From: Streptomyces galbus
GTDB lineage: Bacteria > Actinomycetota > Actinomycetes > Streptomycetales > Streptomycetaceae
DNA: 64,000 nt
Direction of reading: 5' to 3'
Assembly (NCBI RefSeq): GCF_005280195.1
Contig: NZ_SZPR01000008.1
Span: 283,346 to 347,345 of the forward strand
Each line of letters begins with the position of its first letter. The first letter of the stretch is position 1. The position numbers were made by a program, and so were the translations under genes. The notes below the pieces were generated by a model. That model did no database searches. It was not told the DNA's origin and saw nothing but the letters and a program-made list of their open reading frames with translations. Of this stretch, positions 25,680-34,842 are shown piece after piece.

Positions 25680-27967
25680 TCCGTGGCCAGGCCGGTCAGG
25701 GCTCCTACCGGGTCCGGGTCGGGGGTGCCCCGTGGCCACCAGTCGTCCTGGCCGGGTTCGGACTCGTACGCGTACCACAGGCCGTCGCGGCCCAGGCGGA
25801 GCTGTATGTGGCCGCGGGGGTGCGTCAGGCGGTTGCGCCAGGGGCGGAAGGCGGGCAGGTCGGCCGCGAGGAGCAGCGGGCGGGCGCGGTCGAAGCGGCC
25901 CGCCGGCGGATCCCACGGCTCCTCCAGGACGGCCAGGCCGTCGGGGCCGCCCTGCCGCCACGCCGCGACCGCGCGGGCCAGCTCGGCGGGGGTGCGGCCC
26001 GCGGCCGACGCCAGGGAGGAGTACAGGGCGCGGCTGCCGGCCGTCAGTCCGGAGCCGGGGCGGGCGGCGGCGAGCCGTACCGCGTCCTGCCACAGGGTCA
26101 GTTCGCCCACGTCGTCCCGGCCGGTCGCCAGCAGGGCGTGCGCGCGGGCGGCGGCGTCGGTGGCGAGCTGGTCGAGCGCGAAGGAGTCCGGGCCGCCCGG
26201 CACCGACGGGTACGCCGGGGGCTGCTCCGGGTGCGGGGGCAGGGGCAGCGGCGGGGGCAGGGGGCCCGGCCGGCGTTCCGCTGCCAGGGCTTCCGTGGCC
26301 CGGACGCCCGGCAGGGGGTCGGGGCCGTGCTCCTGGGCCGCCCGCGCCGCCCGGGCGGCGTTGCGGCGGGACAGCGCGTCCAGCAGCTCCCGCTCGCCCC
26401 GGCCCCGCAGCAGGAGCAGTACGAACGGGTCGGCGTCCAGCAGACGTGCCGTCTGGTAGCAGAGCGCGGCGGCGTGCTTGCAGGGGTGGCCGCGGTCGGG
26501 GCAACTGCACTGCGGCTCCAGGTCGCCCGCCTCCGGCAGCAGGGGAACCCCGCAGTCGGCCAGGGAGTGCGGCAGTTCCTTGTCCAGCAGGGCCGCGATG
26601 TGCCCCGGCCGCTCCACCGCCGCCTCCAGGAACCGCTCCCAGCCCTCCTCGCCGAGCGTGCGCAACCGCACCTGCACGCGGTACGGCCGCGGCCGGCTCC
26701 CCTGCACGTACGCCAGCACCAGCCCCGGGGTCACCGTGATCGCGTCGACGTGCCCCTGCTCGGCGTAACTCCGCCCCCGCAGCACCCGCTTGACGTCCAG
26801 CGCGCCCTCCTCCAGCGCGGTGATCCAGGCGTTGCCCCACCAGGTGTCCGCGAACGGGGCGGTCGTGACCTCCTCCGTCCCCGCCCTGCCGTCCGTGCCG
26901 ACCGTCGCGGTCGTCCGGGGCGGGAACGCGGGGAACGTGCGCCGCAGGTCACCGTCGCGGGCCGGGGCGGCCATCGAGCCGGGGGCGCGGGGTGGGGCGG
27001 CGGCGAGCGGTCGTTCCGGGTGACGGTCGTGGTCCGGCGGGGTCCGGAAGTCCCGGGCGGCGGCGGGCTCCTCCTGCCAGGCGTCTGCTCCGGGGGCGTC
27101 CGCGTGTGACGGTGTCCGCGCCTCGCCCGCGTCGTCGTCCGACGGCATCCGGAACGCGTCCGCCAGCAGCCTGCGTACGTCGCCCGCGCGTCCGCCGGGG
27201 GCACGGGTGGGCTCGGCACGTCGGCGGCGGGACGCCGGGCGGGACGCACCCGGGTCCGGCGTCTCACGGCGCGCCTCGGTCCGCGCCGACCGCAGGGCCT
27301 CCCTGGCGAGGTCGGAGGGCCGGGTCGCCGGTCCTCCCGGGGACGCCTGGTGTACGTAGGTGTCGGTTTCGGTGCCCCGGTCGGCAGGGGCGGGTGCCGT
27401 GAGGTCGGGGTGCGTGGCTGCGGGCGTGCCCTCTTCCCGCTCCCGCTCCTCGGGGGCCGGGTCGTCGCCCTCTCGGTCACGGTCCGGGGCCGCGTCCCCC
27501 TCCGCCGTGAACGTCCGGACGACGGCAGGCCGGCGCGCTTCCTCCACCGTGCCGTCGGATCCGGCCACGCCGTCGGCTTGCGAGGCACTGTCGGCTTCCT
27601 CCGCCGCCGTCGTCTCCCCGCTCGGCGCCCCTCTGTCCGCCCTCGCCCGCCGCAGTGCCTCGCGGGCGATGTCGGCCGGCCGGCGTGGACCCTCGTCGGG
27701 ATGGCGGCGGGCCGGCACCTCCTGCGCGGCAGCCGCGAGTTCGGCGCGAGTCGGTTCGTCCGAGGCGGACGTCGGCGTCGGCAACGGCGTCGGCGTCGGG
27801 ACGTCCCTGCGCGCGTGTCCGGGCGTCGGCGTCGCATCCGTCTCCGGCTGCGCCGCGCTCCCCCGGCCGTTCCGCGCGGCCCGCAGGGCGCGTCGGGCCG
27901 CGTCCGCCGGGCGGTCGCCGTGGTCGGCCAGGTCACCGTGGTCCGTCATGTCGCCTTGGTCGGTCAT
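25664..27967 (-). CDS. SWIM zinc-finger protein
   Basis: A 767-residue protein. The first ~330 residues are disordered and charged, with three copies of a short amphipathic motif: RPADAARRALRAAR, RPADIAREALRRAR and RPSDLAREALRSAR. Residues ~350-767 hold a conserved domain with the SWIM zinc finger CSCPDRGHPCKHAAALC (about residue 487; CxC...CxH ligands). SWIM domains bind DNA or proteins. The gene follows the SNF2 helicase with a TGATG overlap, so the two products are probably partners in a chromatin-remodelling-like or DNA-repair machine. The ATG at 27967 was preferred to the adjacent GTG at 27970. The function of such pairs in actinobacteria is not established. Confidence 0.88.
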   Translation of the reverse strand: MTDQGDMTDHGDLADHGDRPADAARRALRAARNGRGSAAQPETDATPTPGHARRDVPTPTPLPTPTSASDEPTRAELAAAAQEVPARRHPDEGPRRPADIAREALRRARADRGAPSGETTAAEEADSASQADGVAGSDGTVEEARRPAVVRTFTAEGDAAPDRDREGDDPAPEEREREEGTPAATHPDLTAPAPADRGTETDTYVHQASPGGPATRPSDLAREALRSARTEARRETPDPGASRPASRRRRAEPTRAPGGRAGDVRRLLADAFRMPSDDDAGEARTPSHADAPGADAWQEEPAAARDFRTPPDHDRHPERPLAAAPPRAPGSMAAPARDGDLRRTFPAFPPRTTATVGTDGRAGTEEVTTAPFADTWWGNAWITALEEGALDVKRVLRGRSYAEQGHVDAITVTPGLVLAYVQGSRPRPYRVQVRLRTLGEEGWERFLEAAVERPGHIAALLDKELPHSLADCGVPLLPEAGDLEPQCSCPDRGHPCKHAAALCYQTARLLDADPFVLLLLRGRGERELLDALSRRNAARAARAAQEHGPDPLPGVRATEALAAERRPGPLPPPLPLPPHPEQPPAYPSVPGGPDSFALDQLATDAAARAHALLATGRDDVGELTLWQDAVRLAAARPGSGLTAGSRALYSSLASAAGRTPAELARAVAAWRQGGPDGLAVLEEPWDPPAGRFDRARPLLLAADLPAFRPWRNRLTHPRGHIQLRLGRDGLWYAYESEPGQDDWWPRGTPDPDPVGALTGLATDPDTL

Positions 27968-30882
27968 CACGCCTCCCTCCGCAGCGAGACCAGGTCGGAC
28001 AGTTCACGGTCGGTGAGTTCCGTGAGGGCCGACTCGCCGGAGCCGAGGATCGCGTCGGCGAGGGCGCGCTTGGCCTGGAGCATGTCGGCGATGCGGTCCT
28101 CGACGGTGCCCTCGGTGATGAGGCGGTGGACCTGGACGGGCTGGGTCTGGCCGATGCGGTAGGCGCGGTCGGTGGCCTGCTCCTCCACGGCCGGGTTCCA
28201 CCAGCGGTCGAAGTGGACGACGTGCCCCGCGCGCGTGAGGTTCAGGCCGGTGCCGGCCGCCTTGAGGGAGAGGACCAGCACCGGGGTCGCCCCGCTCTGG
28301 AAGCGGTCCACCATCCGCTCGCGCTCCGCGACCGGCGTCCCGCCGTGCAGCAGGTCCACCGGGACCGCGCGGCCGGCCAGGTGCGCGGCGATCAGGCGGG
28401 CCATCCCGACGTACTGGGTGAAGACGAGGGCCGAGCCGTCCTCCGCCAGGACGGTGTCCAGCAGCTCGTCCAGCAGGGCGAGCTTGCCGGAGCGCGCGAC
28501 GAGCCGGTCGTCGGCGTACCGGCCGTGCTCCTCCTTCAGGTAGAGCGCCGGGTGGTCGCAGATCTGCTTGAGCGCGCCGAGCAGCTTGAGGACCAGGCCC
28601 CGGCGGGCGATGCCCTCCGCGCTCTCGATGACGGACAGCGACTCGCGCACCACCGCCTCGTACAGCGCGGCCTGTTCGCGGGTGAGCGGGACCGGGTGGT
28701 CGGTCTCCGTCTTGGGCGGCAGCTCGGGGACGATGCCCGGGTCCGATTTCCTGCGGCGCAGCAGGAAGGGGCGGACCAGGCGGGCCAGGCGCTCCACGGC
28801 CTGCGGGTCCTCGCCGTTCTCGACGGCGCGGGCGTGCCGGGCGCGGAACGACTTCAGCGGGCCGAGCAGGCCGGGGGTCGTCCAGTCGAGCAGGGCCCAC
28901 AGCTCGGAGAGGTTGTTCTCGACGGGCGTGCCGGTGAGCGCGATCCGTGCCGGGGACGGGATGGTGCGCAGCGCCTTCGCGGTCGCCGAGTAGGGGTTCT
29001 TCACGTGCTGGGCCTCGTCGGCCACGACCATGCCCCAGGGCTGCCCGGCGAGCGTCGGGGCCGCGGAGCGCATGGTGCCGTAGGTGGTGAGGACGAAGCC
29101 GCCGGTGAGGTCGTCCAGGGTGCGCTCGGGGCCGTGGAAGCGGCGGACGGGGACGCCGGGCGCGAAGCGGGTGATCTCGCGCTGCCAGTTGCCGAGCAGC
29201 GAGGCCGGGCAGACCACGAGCGTCGGCTCGGTGCGGGCCCGCTCGAGGTGCAGCGCGATGACGGTGATGGTCTTGCCGAGCCCCATGTCGTCGGCGAGGC
29301 AGCCGCCGAGGCCGAGGGAGGTCATCAGGTCCAGCCAGGCCAGGCCCCGCAGTTGGTAGTCGCGCAGGGTGGCCCGCAGGCCCGGCGGCGGGTCGGCCGG
29401 GCGGACGCCGGCCGTCAGGCGGTCGCGCAGGGCGGCCAGGGCGCCCACCGGGACGGCCTCGACCGTCTCGCCGTCGACCTCGGCGGTGCCGCTGAGCGCG
29501 ACGGACAGCGCGTCGACCGGGTCGAGCAGGCCCAGTTCGCGTTTGCGGGCCTTGCGGACCAGCGCCGGGTCGACGAGCACCCACTGGTCGCGCAGCCGGA
29601 CGACCGGCCGGTGCGCCTCGGCGAGCTGGTCCATCTCGGTCTCGCTGAGCGGGTCCCCGCCGAGCGCCAACTGCCAGCGGAACTGGAGCAGTTCCTCGCT
29701 GTCGAAGAAGCCGGTGCCGTCGGTCGCCGAGCCAGGGGCGGGGCGGACGACCGCGGTCGCGGCGAGGTCGTGGGCGAGGTCGCGCGGCCAGTGCACGGCG
29801 ACCCCGGCCGCCGCCAGCCGGCCCGCGGCGACGCCCAGCAGGTCGCCCAGCTCCTCCTCCGAGAGGGCGAGCACGTCGGGCGCGTCCTGCTCGGCGAGCC
29901 GGGCCAGGGGCGGCCAGACGCGGGCCGCGCGGCGCACCGCGAGCGCCGCGTCCACCCGCGCGCGGGGCCCGAACGCCGCGTCGGCCTCGCCGGCCCACAG
30001 CGCGGCCGCGTCGGCCACCAGGGTCGGATCGGCGAGGCTGTGCACCTGCACCACGGCGGCCCCGGCGCTGCGTGCCCCGCCGGCGCCGGCGCCGTCCCCG
30101 GTGTCGAACAGGTCGTACGCCGACAGGTCCAGGCGCAGCGAGATCCGTACGCCCGCGTCCATGCCGGCGGCGACCTCGGCGGCCCAGTCCTGCGCGTCGG
30201 GCAGCCGCTGGGGCCTGCGGTCGGCGAAGGGCCTGCCCGAGGCGTACGGGGCGGCCGGGGTGCGGGGCAGGGTGTCGGCGACGGCGTCGAGGAAGGCGCG
30301 CATCAGCGCCTCCGGCTGGGGCAGCCGCAGCGGTCCGGGGCCGGGCAGCGGCACGGCGTGGCCCTCGGCCGGGAGGGCGGCGGCGACCGCGCGCAGGTGG
30401 GCGACGTCCTCGGGGTCGAGGGGGCCCGCCCGCCAGGCGTCGTGCCCGGTGGGCGTGAGGCCGGGCAGCAGCCGGCCGCGCGCGGCGAGCCGCACCGCCT
30501 GCAGCGCCGCCGCGCCCCAGCAGGCGGTGGCCGGGTGGGCGGCGGGGTCGCGGCGGGCGCGCACGAGCAGGGGGAGCGCCCGGTCCAGCGGGAGCGACAG
30601 CGCGGGGACCTGCCTGCGGCGGACCGAGGACCCGTGGCGGCGGACGACCGTCAGCTCGGTGCGCCCGACCTCACCGGCGGGGGCGGGCAGCGGCTCGTCC
30701 GAGGGGTCCCACAGGGCGATACGACCCTCGCGCGGCAGGGCGGCGGGCAGGAAGACGGCGGCGAGGCGCAGCGGGACGGACGCGGACGGCGACTCCGGTG
30801 CGGTCGCCGTGGCGTCCGCCGCTCCCGGGGCGGCGGGGCGCGCCGGGACGGCCGCCCGCTCCCCCGTGGCCGTGTCACCCAT
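27967..30882 (-). CDS. SNF2-family DEAD/DEAH-box helicase
   Basis: A 971-residue protein. An N-terminal ~500-residue region (Ala/Pro-rich, including the bacterial SNF2_N-associated segment) precedes a two-domain SF2 motor. Motif I is DDMGLGKT (about residue 533), Ia is VVCPASLLGNWQ, II is DEAQ (about 620), III is LTGTPVENN, and the C-terminal half has VFTQYVGMARL, LSLKAAGTGLNL and RAYRIGQTQPVQVHR. SNF2 proteins translocate on double-stranded DNA and displace bound proteins. The coupled SWIM-domain gene downstream suggests they act together. The ATG at 30882 has an acceptable ribosome-binding site. Confidence 0.93.
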   Translation of the reverse strand: MGDTATGERAAVPARPAAPGAADATATAPESPSASVPLRLAAVFLPAALPREGRIALWDPSDEPLPAPAGEVGRTELTVVRRHGSSVRRRQVPALSLPLDRALPLLVRARRDPAAHPATACWGAAALQAVRLAARGRLLPGLTPTGHDAWRAGPLDPEDVAHLRAVAAALPAEGHAVPLPGPGPLRLPQPEALMRAFLDAVADTLPRTPAAPYASGRPFADRRPQRLPDAQDWAAEVAAGMDAGVRISLRLDLSAYDLFDTGDGAGAGGARSAGAAVVQVHSLADPTLVADAAALWAGEADAAFGPRARVDAALAVRRAARVWPPLARLAEQDAPDVLALSEEELGDLLGVAAGRLAAAGVAVHWPRDLAHDLAATAVVRPAPGSATDGTGFFDSEELLQFRWQLALGGDPLSETEMDQLAEAHRPVVRLRDQWVLVDPALVRKARKRELGLLDPVDALSVALSGTAEVDGETVEAVPVGALAALRDRLTAGVRPADPPPGLRATLRDYQLRGLAWLDLMTSLGLGGCLADDMGLGKTITVIALHLERARTEPTLVVCPASLLGNWQREITRFAPGVPVRRFHGPERTLDDLTGGFVLTTYGTMRSAAPTLAGQPWGMVVADEAQHVKNPYSATAKALRTIPSPARIALTGTPVENNLSELWALLDWTTPGLLGPLKSFRARHARAVENGEDPQAVERLARLVRPFLLRRRKSDPGIVPELPPKTETDHPVPLTREQAALYEAVVRESLSVIESAEGIARRGLVLKLLGALKQICDHPALYLKEEHGRYADDRLVARSGKLALLDELLDTVLAEDGSALVFTQYVGMARLIAAHLAGRAVPVDLLHGGTPVAERERMVDRFQSGATPVLVLSLKAAGTGLNLTRAGHVVHFDRWWNPAVEEQATDRAYRIGQTQPVQVHRLITEGTVEDRIADMLQAKRALADAILGSGESALTELTDRELSDLVSLRREA

Positions 30883-30951
30883 ACGCCCTGCTCACCTCCC
30901 GCCCGCGTCCCGGATCAGTCGTCTTCGACTCTACGGGCGGGGTCTGACAAT

Positions 30952-31068
30952 CGGCCCCGACGGCCGATCGCGCACCGGACGACCGGCCCCGGCGGGCGGC
31001 CCCGCACCCGACGACCGGCCCTGACGGCTGCCCTTGCACCGCGGACCACCGGCCCCGACCGCCGACCG
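30952..31068. repeat. imperfect 32-bp tandem repeat, 3.5 copies
   Basis: Units begin CGGCCCC/T at 30952, 30984, 31016 and 31050 (periods 32, 32, 34) and end in GACGACC or GACCACC. The array fills the space between the small membrane protein gene and the helicase gene. No gene or clear hairpin explains it. Confidence 0.75.
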
Positions 31069-31078
31069 TACGTCCCGG

Positions 31079-31672
31079 TCAGGGCACCGTCCGCGACACG
31101 ACGTACACCATCGGGTAGGTCGGGTTGCCGGTGTTGACCACCACGTCGTGGGTCGGCTGCGGGTTCTTCTGCTGGTGGATCAGCCCGAAGTAGTCGCCGG
31201 GGCGCGAGCCGGGGCCCGAGAACTTCCAGCCGGTGACCTTCTGGTCGCGGGCGCTGATGGTGATGCGGTCCTTGGTCAGGTCGTCGCGATCGACGCCGAG
31301 GTCGGAGAGGAACTGGTCCAGGCCCGCGTGGGTGGTCTGGAACTGGACGTACAGGCGGCTGGTCTTCCAGTTGTTCGTCTCGTAGTACGCGACCTTGTTG
31401 GACGGGTGCGGGACGGGCACCTGGTACAGCCTGCGCTGGACCTTCGACGGCCAGCCCTCGGAGAGGCCGGTCGCGGAGTACTTCTTCTCCTTGTCCAGGC
31501 CGCTGTCGCGGCTCTGCGCGGCGGAGATCACGAGGTAGCCGGCCGGGACGCCGATGAGCAGCCCGATGATGAGCAGGGTGAGCGTCCGGCGGCGGATCAT
31601 GTGACGGCGGTCCTCGGGCGGCCGGGGCGGCTCGTCCGGCGGCGTGGCCTGGCGGGGCAGTGAAGCGGTCAT
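31079..31672 (-). CDS. single-pass membrane protein of the sugar operon, unknown function
   Basis: A 197-residue protein with an N-terminal cytoplasmic Pro-rich stretch and one transmembrane helix (LTLLIIGLLIGVPAGYLVISAA, about residues 30-51). A ~145-residue extracytoplasmic domain follows (RRLYQVPVPHPSNKVAYYETN, DQFLSDLGVDRDDL, VTGWKFSGPGSRPGDYFGLIH, TYPMVYVVSRTVP). I do not recognise the outer domain. The ATG overlaps the ROK-kinase stop by four bases, so it belongs to that operon and may assist sugar sensing or transport; this is inference from position only. Confidence 0.78.
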   Translation of the reverse strand: MTASLPRQATPPDEPPRPPEDRRHMIRRRTLTLLIIGLLIGVPAGYLVISAAQSRDSGLDKEKKYSATGLSEGWPSKVQRRLYQVPVPHPSNKVAYYETNNWKTSRLYVQFQTTHAGLDQFLSDLGVDRDDLTKDRITISARDQKVTGWKFSGPGSRPGDYFGLIHQQKNPQPTHDVVVNTGNPTYPMVYVVSRTVP

Positions 31673-32814
31673 GCCGTGTCCCTCGTCCGGCGGAACTCGG
31701 CGAACCGCTCGTAGCGCTCGTACCGCTCGACCCGGCGCCGCTTGGCGCGCCGGAAGCGGCGGGCGACCAGGCGGGCGAGGTCGGCGGCGCCGACCATGCC
31801 GGCCTCGGGACCGAGCTGGGCGCGCACGATCCGGGCCTCGGGGCGGTAGCCGCGCCCGGTGAGGTGCCGCTTGAACGCGTCGCGCGCGGGGCCGATGAGC
31901 AGGTCGTCGGCGGCCGAGACGCCACCGCCGATCACGAAGCAGGACGGGTCGAGGGCGGCGGCGAGGTTGGCGATGCCCACGCCGAGCCACTGTCCGATGT
32001 CCTGCAGCAGCTCGATGCACATGGCGTCGCCCTCGCGGGCCAGCTCGGTGATCATCGGGCCGGTGATGTCGGCGATGTTGCCCTTGACGTGCTCGGCGAT
32101 GCCGTACGCCACCGGGGAGTCGGCGGCGGCCAGCTCGCGGGCCTCGCGGACCAGGGCGTTGCCGGAGCTGTACTGCTCCCAGCAGCCGCGGTTGCCGCAC
32201 GGGCAGCGGTGGCCGCCGGGCACGACCTGCATGTGGCCGAACTCCCCGGCGACCCCGTACTTGCCGCGCTTGACCTGGCCGTCCTCCAGGATCGCGCCGC
32301 CGATGCCGGTGCCGAGGGTGATCATGACCAGGTGGTCCTCGCCGCGCCCGGCGCCGAAGCGCCACTCCGCCCAGGCGGCGGTGTTGGCGTCGTTGTCGAC
32401 CAGGACGGGGACCGAGAGGCGGCCGGAGAGGCGGTCGCGCAGGGGCTCGTTGCGCCAGTTCAGGTGGGGCGCGAACAGCACGCGGTTGCGGTCGGCGTCG
32501 ATCCAGCCGGCGGCACCGATGCCGACGGCGTGCACGTCGTGCCGGTCGGACAGGTCCAGGACCAGCTCGACGATCGTGTCCTCGACGACCTTCGGGCTCT
32601 TGGACTTGTCCGGGGTCTCCGCGCGGACCTTCTCCAGGATGTTGCCGTCGGCGTCCACGACGCCCGCCATGACCTTGGTGCCGCCGATGTCGATGCCGAC
32701 CGTGGGCACGCGCGGCGCGGTCAGGTGGGAGCGGCGCTCACGTGTGCCGACGGTGCGGAGCGCCGGCGCACGGCGGGAGCCGATGGGGGCGCTGAAGTTG
32801 CCGTAGGTGCTCAT
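31669..32814 (-). CDS. ROK family sugar kinase (glucokinase-like)
   Basis: A 381-residue cytoplasmic kinase. The ATP/sugar signature begins VGIDIGGTKVMAG (residues ~38-50), with VLVDNDANTAAWAEW, LGTGIGGAILEDG and the ROK zinc motif CPCGNRGCWEQ (about 203-213). Lysine/arginine-rich residues extend the C terminus beyond the usual family length (~310-320). It phosphorylates a hexose or related sugar with ATP. It lies downstream of the RbsC-type ABC genes, separated by ~217 bases with a duplicated segment, so it most likely activates the imported sugar. The ATG at 32814 begins MSTYGNFSAP. Confidence 0.92.
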   Translation of the reverse strand: MSTYGNFSAPIGSRRAPALRTVGTRERRSHLTAPRVPTVGIDIGGTKVMAGVVDADGNILEKVRAETPDKSKSPKVVEDTIVELVLDLSDRHDVHAVGIGAAGWIDADRNRVLFAPHLNWRNEPLRDRLSGRLSVPVLVDNDANTAAWAEWRFGAGRGEDHLVMITLGTGIGGAILEDGQVKRGKYGVAGEFGHMQVVPGGHRCPCGNRGCWEQYSSGNALVREARELAAADSPVAYGIAEHVKGNIADITGPMITELAREGDAMCIELLQDIGQWLGVGIANLAAALDPSCFVIGGGVSAADDLLIGPARDAFKRHLTGRGYRPEARIVRAQLGPEAGMVGAADLARLVARRFRRAKRRRVERYERYERFAEFRRTRDTA

Positions 32815-32950
32815 CAAGGCCCGATTCTGCCGCACGGTCCCCCGGGCCGCCGAATGGGGCAACGGCGCAGGGGGCCGTGAGGCACCGTCGCGCGCGTGCC
32901 GACGTGGGGGGCGCTGCGGGGCCCGCGAAGGGTCCGGGAGGCACGGGCGG

Positions 32951-33061
32951 TGCGCCACGGCTCGCGCGCCGCCCTCCCGGCCCCCCAGCCCGTGGCTCAG
33001 CGCGCTGCGCCACGGCTCGCGCGCACCGCCCTCAGCCCCGGCCCCCCAGCTCGTGGCTCAG
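32951..33061. repeat. 50-bp direct duplication of the ATPase 3' end
   Basis: Two similar copies, 32951-33000 and 33006-33061, each run from TGCGCCACGGCTCGCGCGC through CCGGCCCCCCAGC to CGTGGCTCAG. The right copy spans the last ten codons and stop of the ABC ATPase gene; the left one is an extra copy downstream, with a few base changes and a 6-base length difference. Confidence 0.75.
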
Positions 33062-33805
33062 TGCCTCCAGTTCGCTGCCGCCCGCCATCTGGTGGGTCAG
33101 CTCCTCCAGGGTGATGCGGTCGCGGGTGTAGTGGCCCACGGTGGTGCCCCGCTTCAGCAGGGCGAACCGGTCGCCGACGAGGAACGCGTGGTGCGGGTTG
33201 TGGGTGATGAGCACCACGCCCAGGCCCTGGTCCCGTGCCGCCGCGACGTACTTCAGGACCATGCCCGACTGCTTCACCCCGAGCGCCGCCGTCGGCTCGT
33301 CGAGGATGAGGACCTTGGCGCCGAAGTACACCGCGCGGGCGATCGCCACGCACTGGCGTTCGCCGCCCGACAGGGTGCCGATGGGCTGGTCCACGTCGCG
33401 CAGGTCGATGCCCAGGCGCAGCAGCTCCGCGCGCGTGGTGCGGCGCATGAAGTCGACGTCCAGGCGCTTGAAGGGGCCGGCGCCCTTGCGCGGCTCCGAG
33501 CCGAGGAAGAAGTTGCGCCACACCGGCATGAGCGGGACGACGGCCAGGTCCTGGTGGACGGTGGCGATGCCCCGGTCCAGCGCCTCGCGCGGGGAGGCCA
33601 GCCGGGTCTCCTCGCCGTCGAGCCGCAGGACGCCGCCGTCGTGCTGGTGGAGCCCGGCGATGATCTTGATGAGGGTCGACTTGCCGGCGCCGTTGTCGCC
33701 GAGGACGCAGGTGATCTCCCCGGCGTGCACCTCCAGGGACACGCCGTCCAGGGCGCGGACGGAACCGTAGTGCTTGCTGACGTCGGTCAGCTCGACGAGG
33801 GTCAC
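33032..33805 (-). CDS. sugar ABC transporter ATP-binding protein (FrcA/RbsA half-type)
   Basis: A 257-residue single-domain ATPase. The Walker A is GDNGAGKST (about residues 36-44), the signature is LSGGERQ (about 145), the Walker B is [11 protein letters not shown] (about 165), and the H-loop is LITHNPHHA. Such single-domain ATPases pair with RbsC/FrcC-type permeases. It energises uptake of the sugar bound by the lipoprotein encoded upstream. The GTG start at 33805 overlaps the permease stop (GTGA). An extra copy of its 3' end lies directly downstream. Confidence 0.95.
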   Translation of the reverse strand: MTLVELTDVSKHYGSVRALDGVSLEVHAGEITCVLGDNGAGKSTLIKIIAGLHQHDGGVLRLDGEETRLASPREALDRGIATVHQDLAVVPLMPVWRNFFLGSEPRKGAGPFKRLDVDFMRRTTRAELLRLGIDLRDVDQPIGTLSGGERQCVAIARAVYFGAKVLILDEPTAALGVKQSGMVLKYVAAARDQGLGVVLITHNPHHAFLVGDRFALLKRGTTVGHYTRDRITLEELTHQMAGGSELEALSHELGGRG

Positions 33806-34842
33806 TTGGCCGCCTCCGCGCGCTTGCGGACCCAGTGGTTGAGCAGGGTCGCGAGGAGCAGCATCGCTCCGAGGAAGAACTTGAACCAGTCGGGGTTCCA
33901 CTCGGCGAAGACGATGCCCTTGCTGGTCATGCCGAACAGCAGGGCGCCGACCGCCGAGCCGACGGCGCTGCCGTGGCCACCGGTGATCAGGCAGCCGCCG
34001 ATGACGGCGGCGATGATGTAGATCAGCTCGTTGCCGACGCCCTCGCCGGACTGGACGACGTCGTAGGAGAACAGCAGGTGCTGGCCCGAGATCCAGGCGC
34101 CGAGGGCCACGCCCATGTAGAGGGCGACGCGGGTGCGGGCGACGGGAACGCCGACCGCGCGGGCCGCGTCCGCGTTGCCGCCGACGGCGAGGATCCAGTT
34201 GCCGGCCCGGGTGCGCAGCAGGATCCAGGAGGCGACGGCGACCAGGGCGAGCCACCACAGGATGGTGATCTTGATGTCGACGCCGCCGACGGTGAACGTG
34301 GAGGCGAAGACCGCGTGCGCGGCGGGGAAGCCCTCCATGTCGGCGATGGTCTTGGTGGAGACCGTGCCGTCGATCAGCTTGGTGAAGCCCAGGTTCATGC
34401 CGGTGAGCATCAGGAACGTGCCCAGGGTGACGATGAAGCTGGGCAGCCGGGTGCGGGTGAGCAGGAAGCCGTTGAAGGCGCCCACCGCCAGGGTGGCCAG
34501 CAGGGACACGCCGACGCCGACCCAGACGTTCGCGGTGAGCTGGTAGCTGGTCATCGACGAGATCAGCGCCGAGGACGTGACCAGGACACCGGCCGACAGG
34601 TCGAACTCGCCGCCGATCATCAGCAGCGCGACCGGCACGGCCATGATGCCGATGGTCGAGGACGCGTACAGGACGGTGCTCAGGCTCGACGCGCGCAGGA
34701 AGCTGTCGGCGGCCAGGGCGAACACCACGAACACCGCGACCGCGCCGACGACCGAGCCCAGTTCGGGGCGGCTCAGCAGGCGACGCGCGGACGCGCTCTG
34801 CAGAAACCTTCCTTCACGGATTCCGTCCGTGGCCGCGCTCAT
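33802..34842 (-). CDS. sugar ABC transporter permease (RbsC family)
   Basis: A 346-residue membrane protein with eight to ten predicted helices, starting [18 protein letters not shown]. It contains the family motif [16 protein letters not shown] and later [19 protein letters not shown], typical of RbsC/XylH/FrcC permeases. It forms the channel of the ribose/xylose/inositol-type importer. The start overlaps the binding-protein stop by four bases and the stop overlaps the ATPase start, so the three genes are translationally coupled. Confidence 0.95.
   Translation of the reverse strand: MSAATDGIREGRFLQSASARRLLSRPELGSVVGAVAVFVVFALAADSFLRASSLSTVLYASSTIGIMAVPVALLMIGGEFDLSAGVLVTSSALISSMTSYQLTANVWVGVGVSLLATLAVGAFNGFLLTRTRLPSFIVTLGTFLMLTGMNLGFTKLIDGTVSTKTIADMEGFPAAHAVFASTFTVGGVDIKITILWWLALVAVASWILLRTRAGNWILAVGGNADAARAVGVPVARTRVALYMGVALGAWISGQHLLFSYDVVQSGEGVGNELIYIIAAVIGGCLITGGHGSAVGSAVGALLFGMTSKGIVFAEWNPDWFKFFLGAMLLLATLLNHWVRKRAEAAK

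Noticed and set aside
25664..30882. DISARM-like phage defence island
   Set aside because: Only the SNF2-type helicase matches; the methyltransferase, DUF1998 and PLD components are absent.
30952..31068. CRISPR-like array
   Set aside because: Units are contiguous without spacers, are not palindromic, vary within the unit and have no cas genes nearby.
27655..31137. Very long plus-strand frame opposite the helicase gene
   Set aside because: It is the antisense of the SNF2 gene with Gly/Arg-rich low-complexity product; all helicase motifs are in the minus frame.
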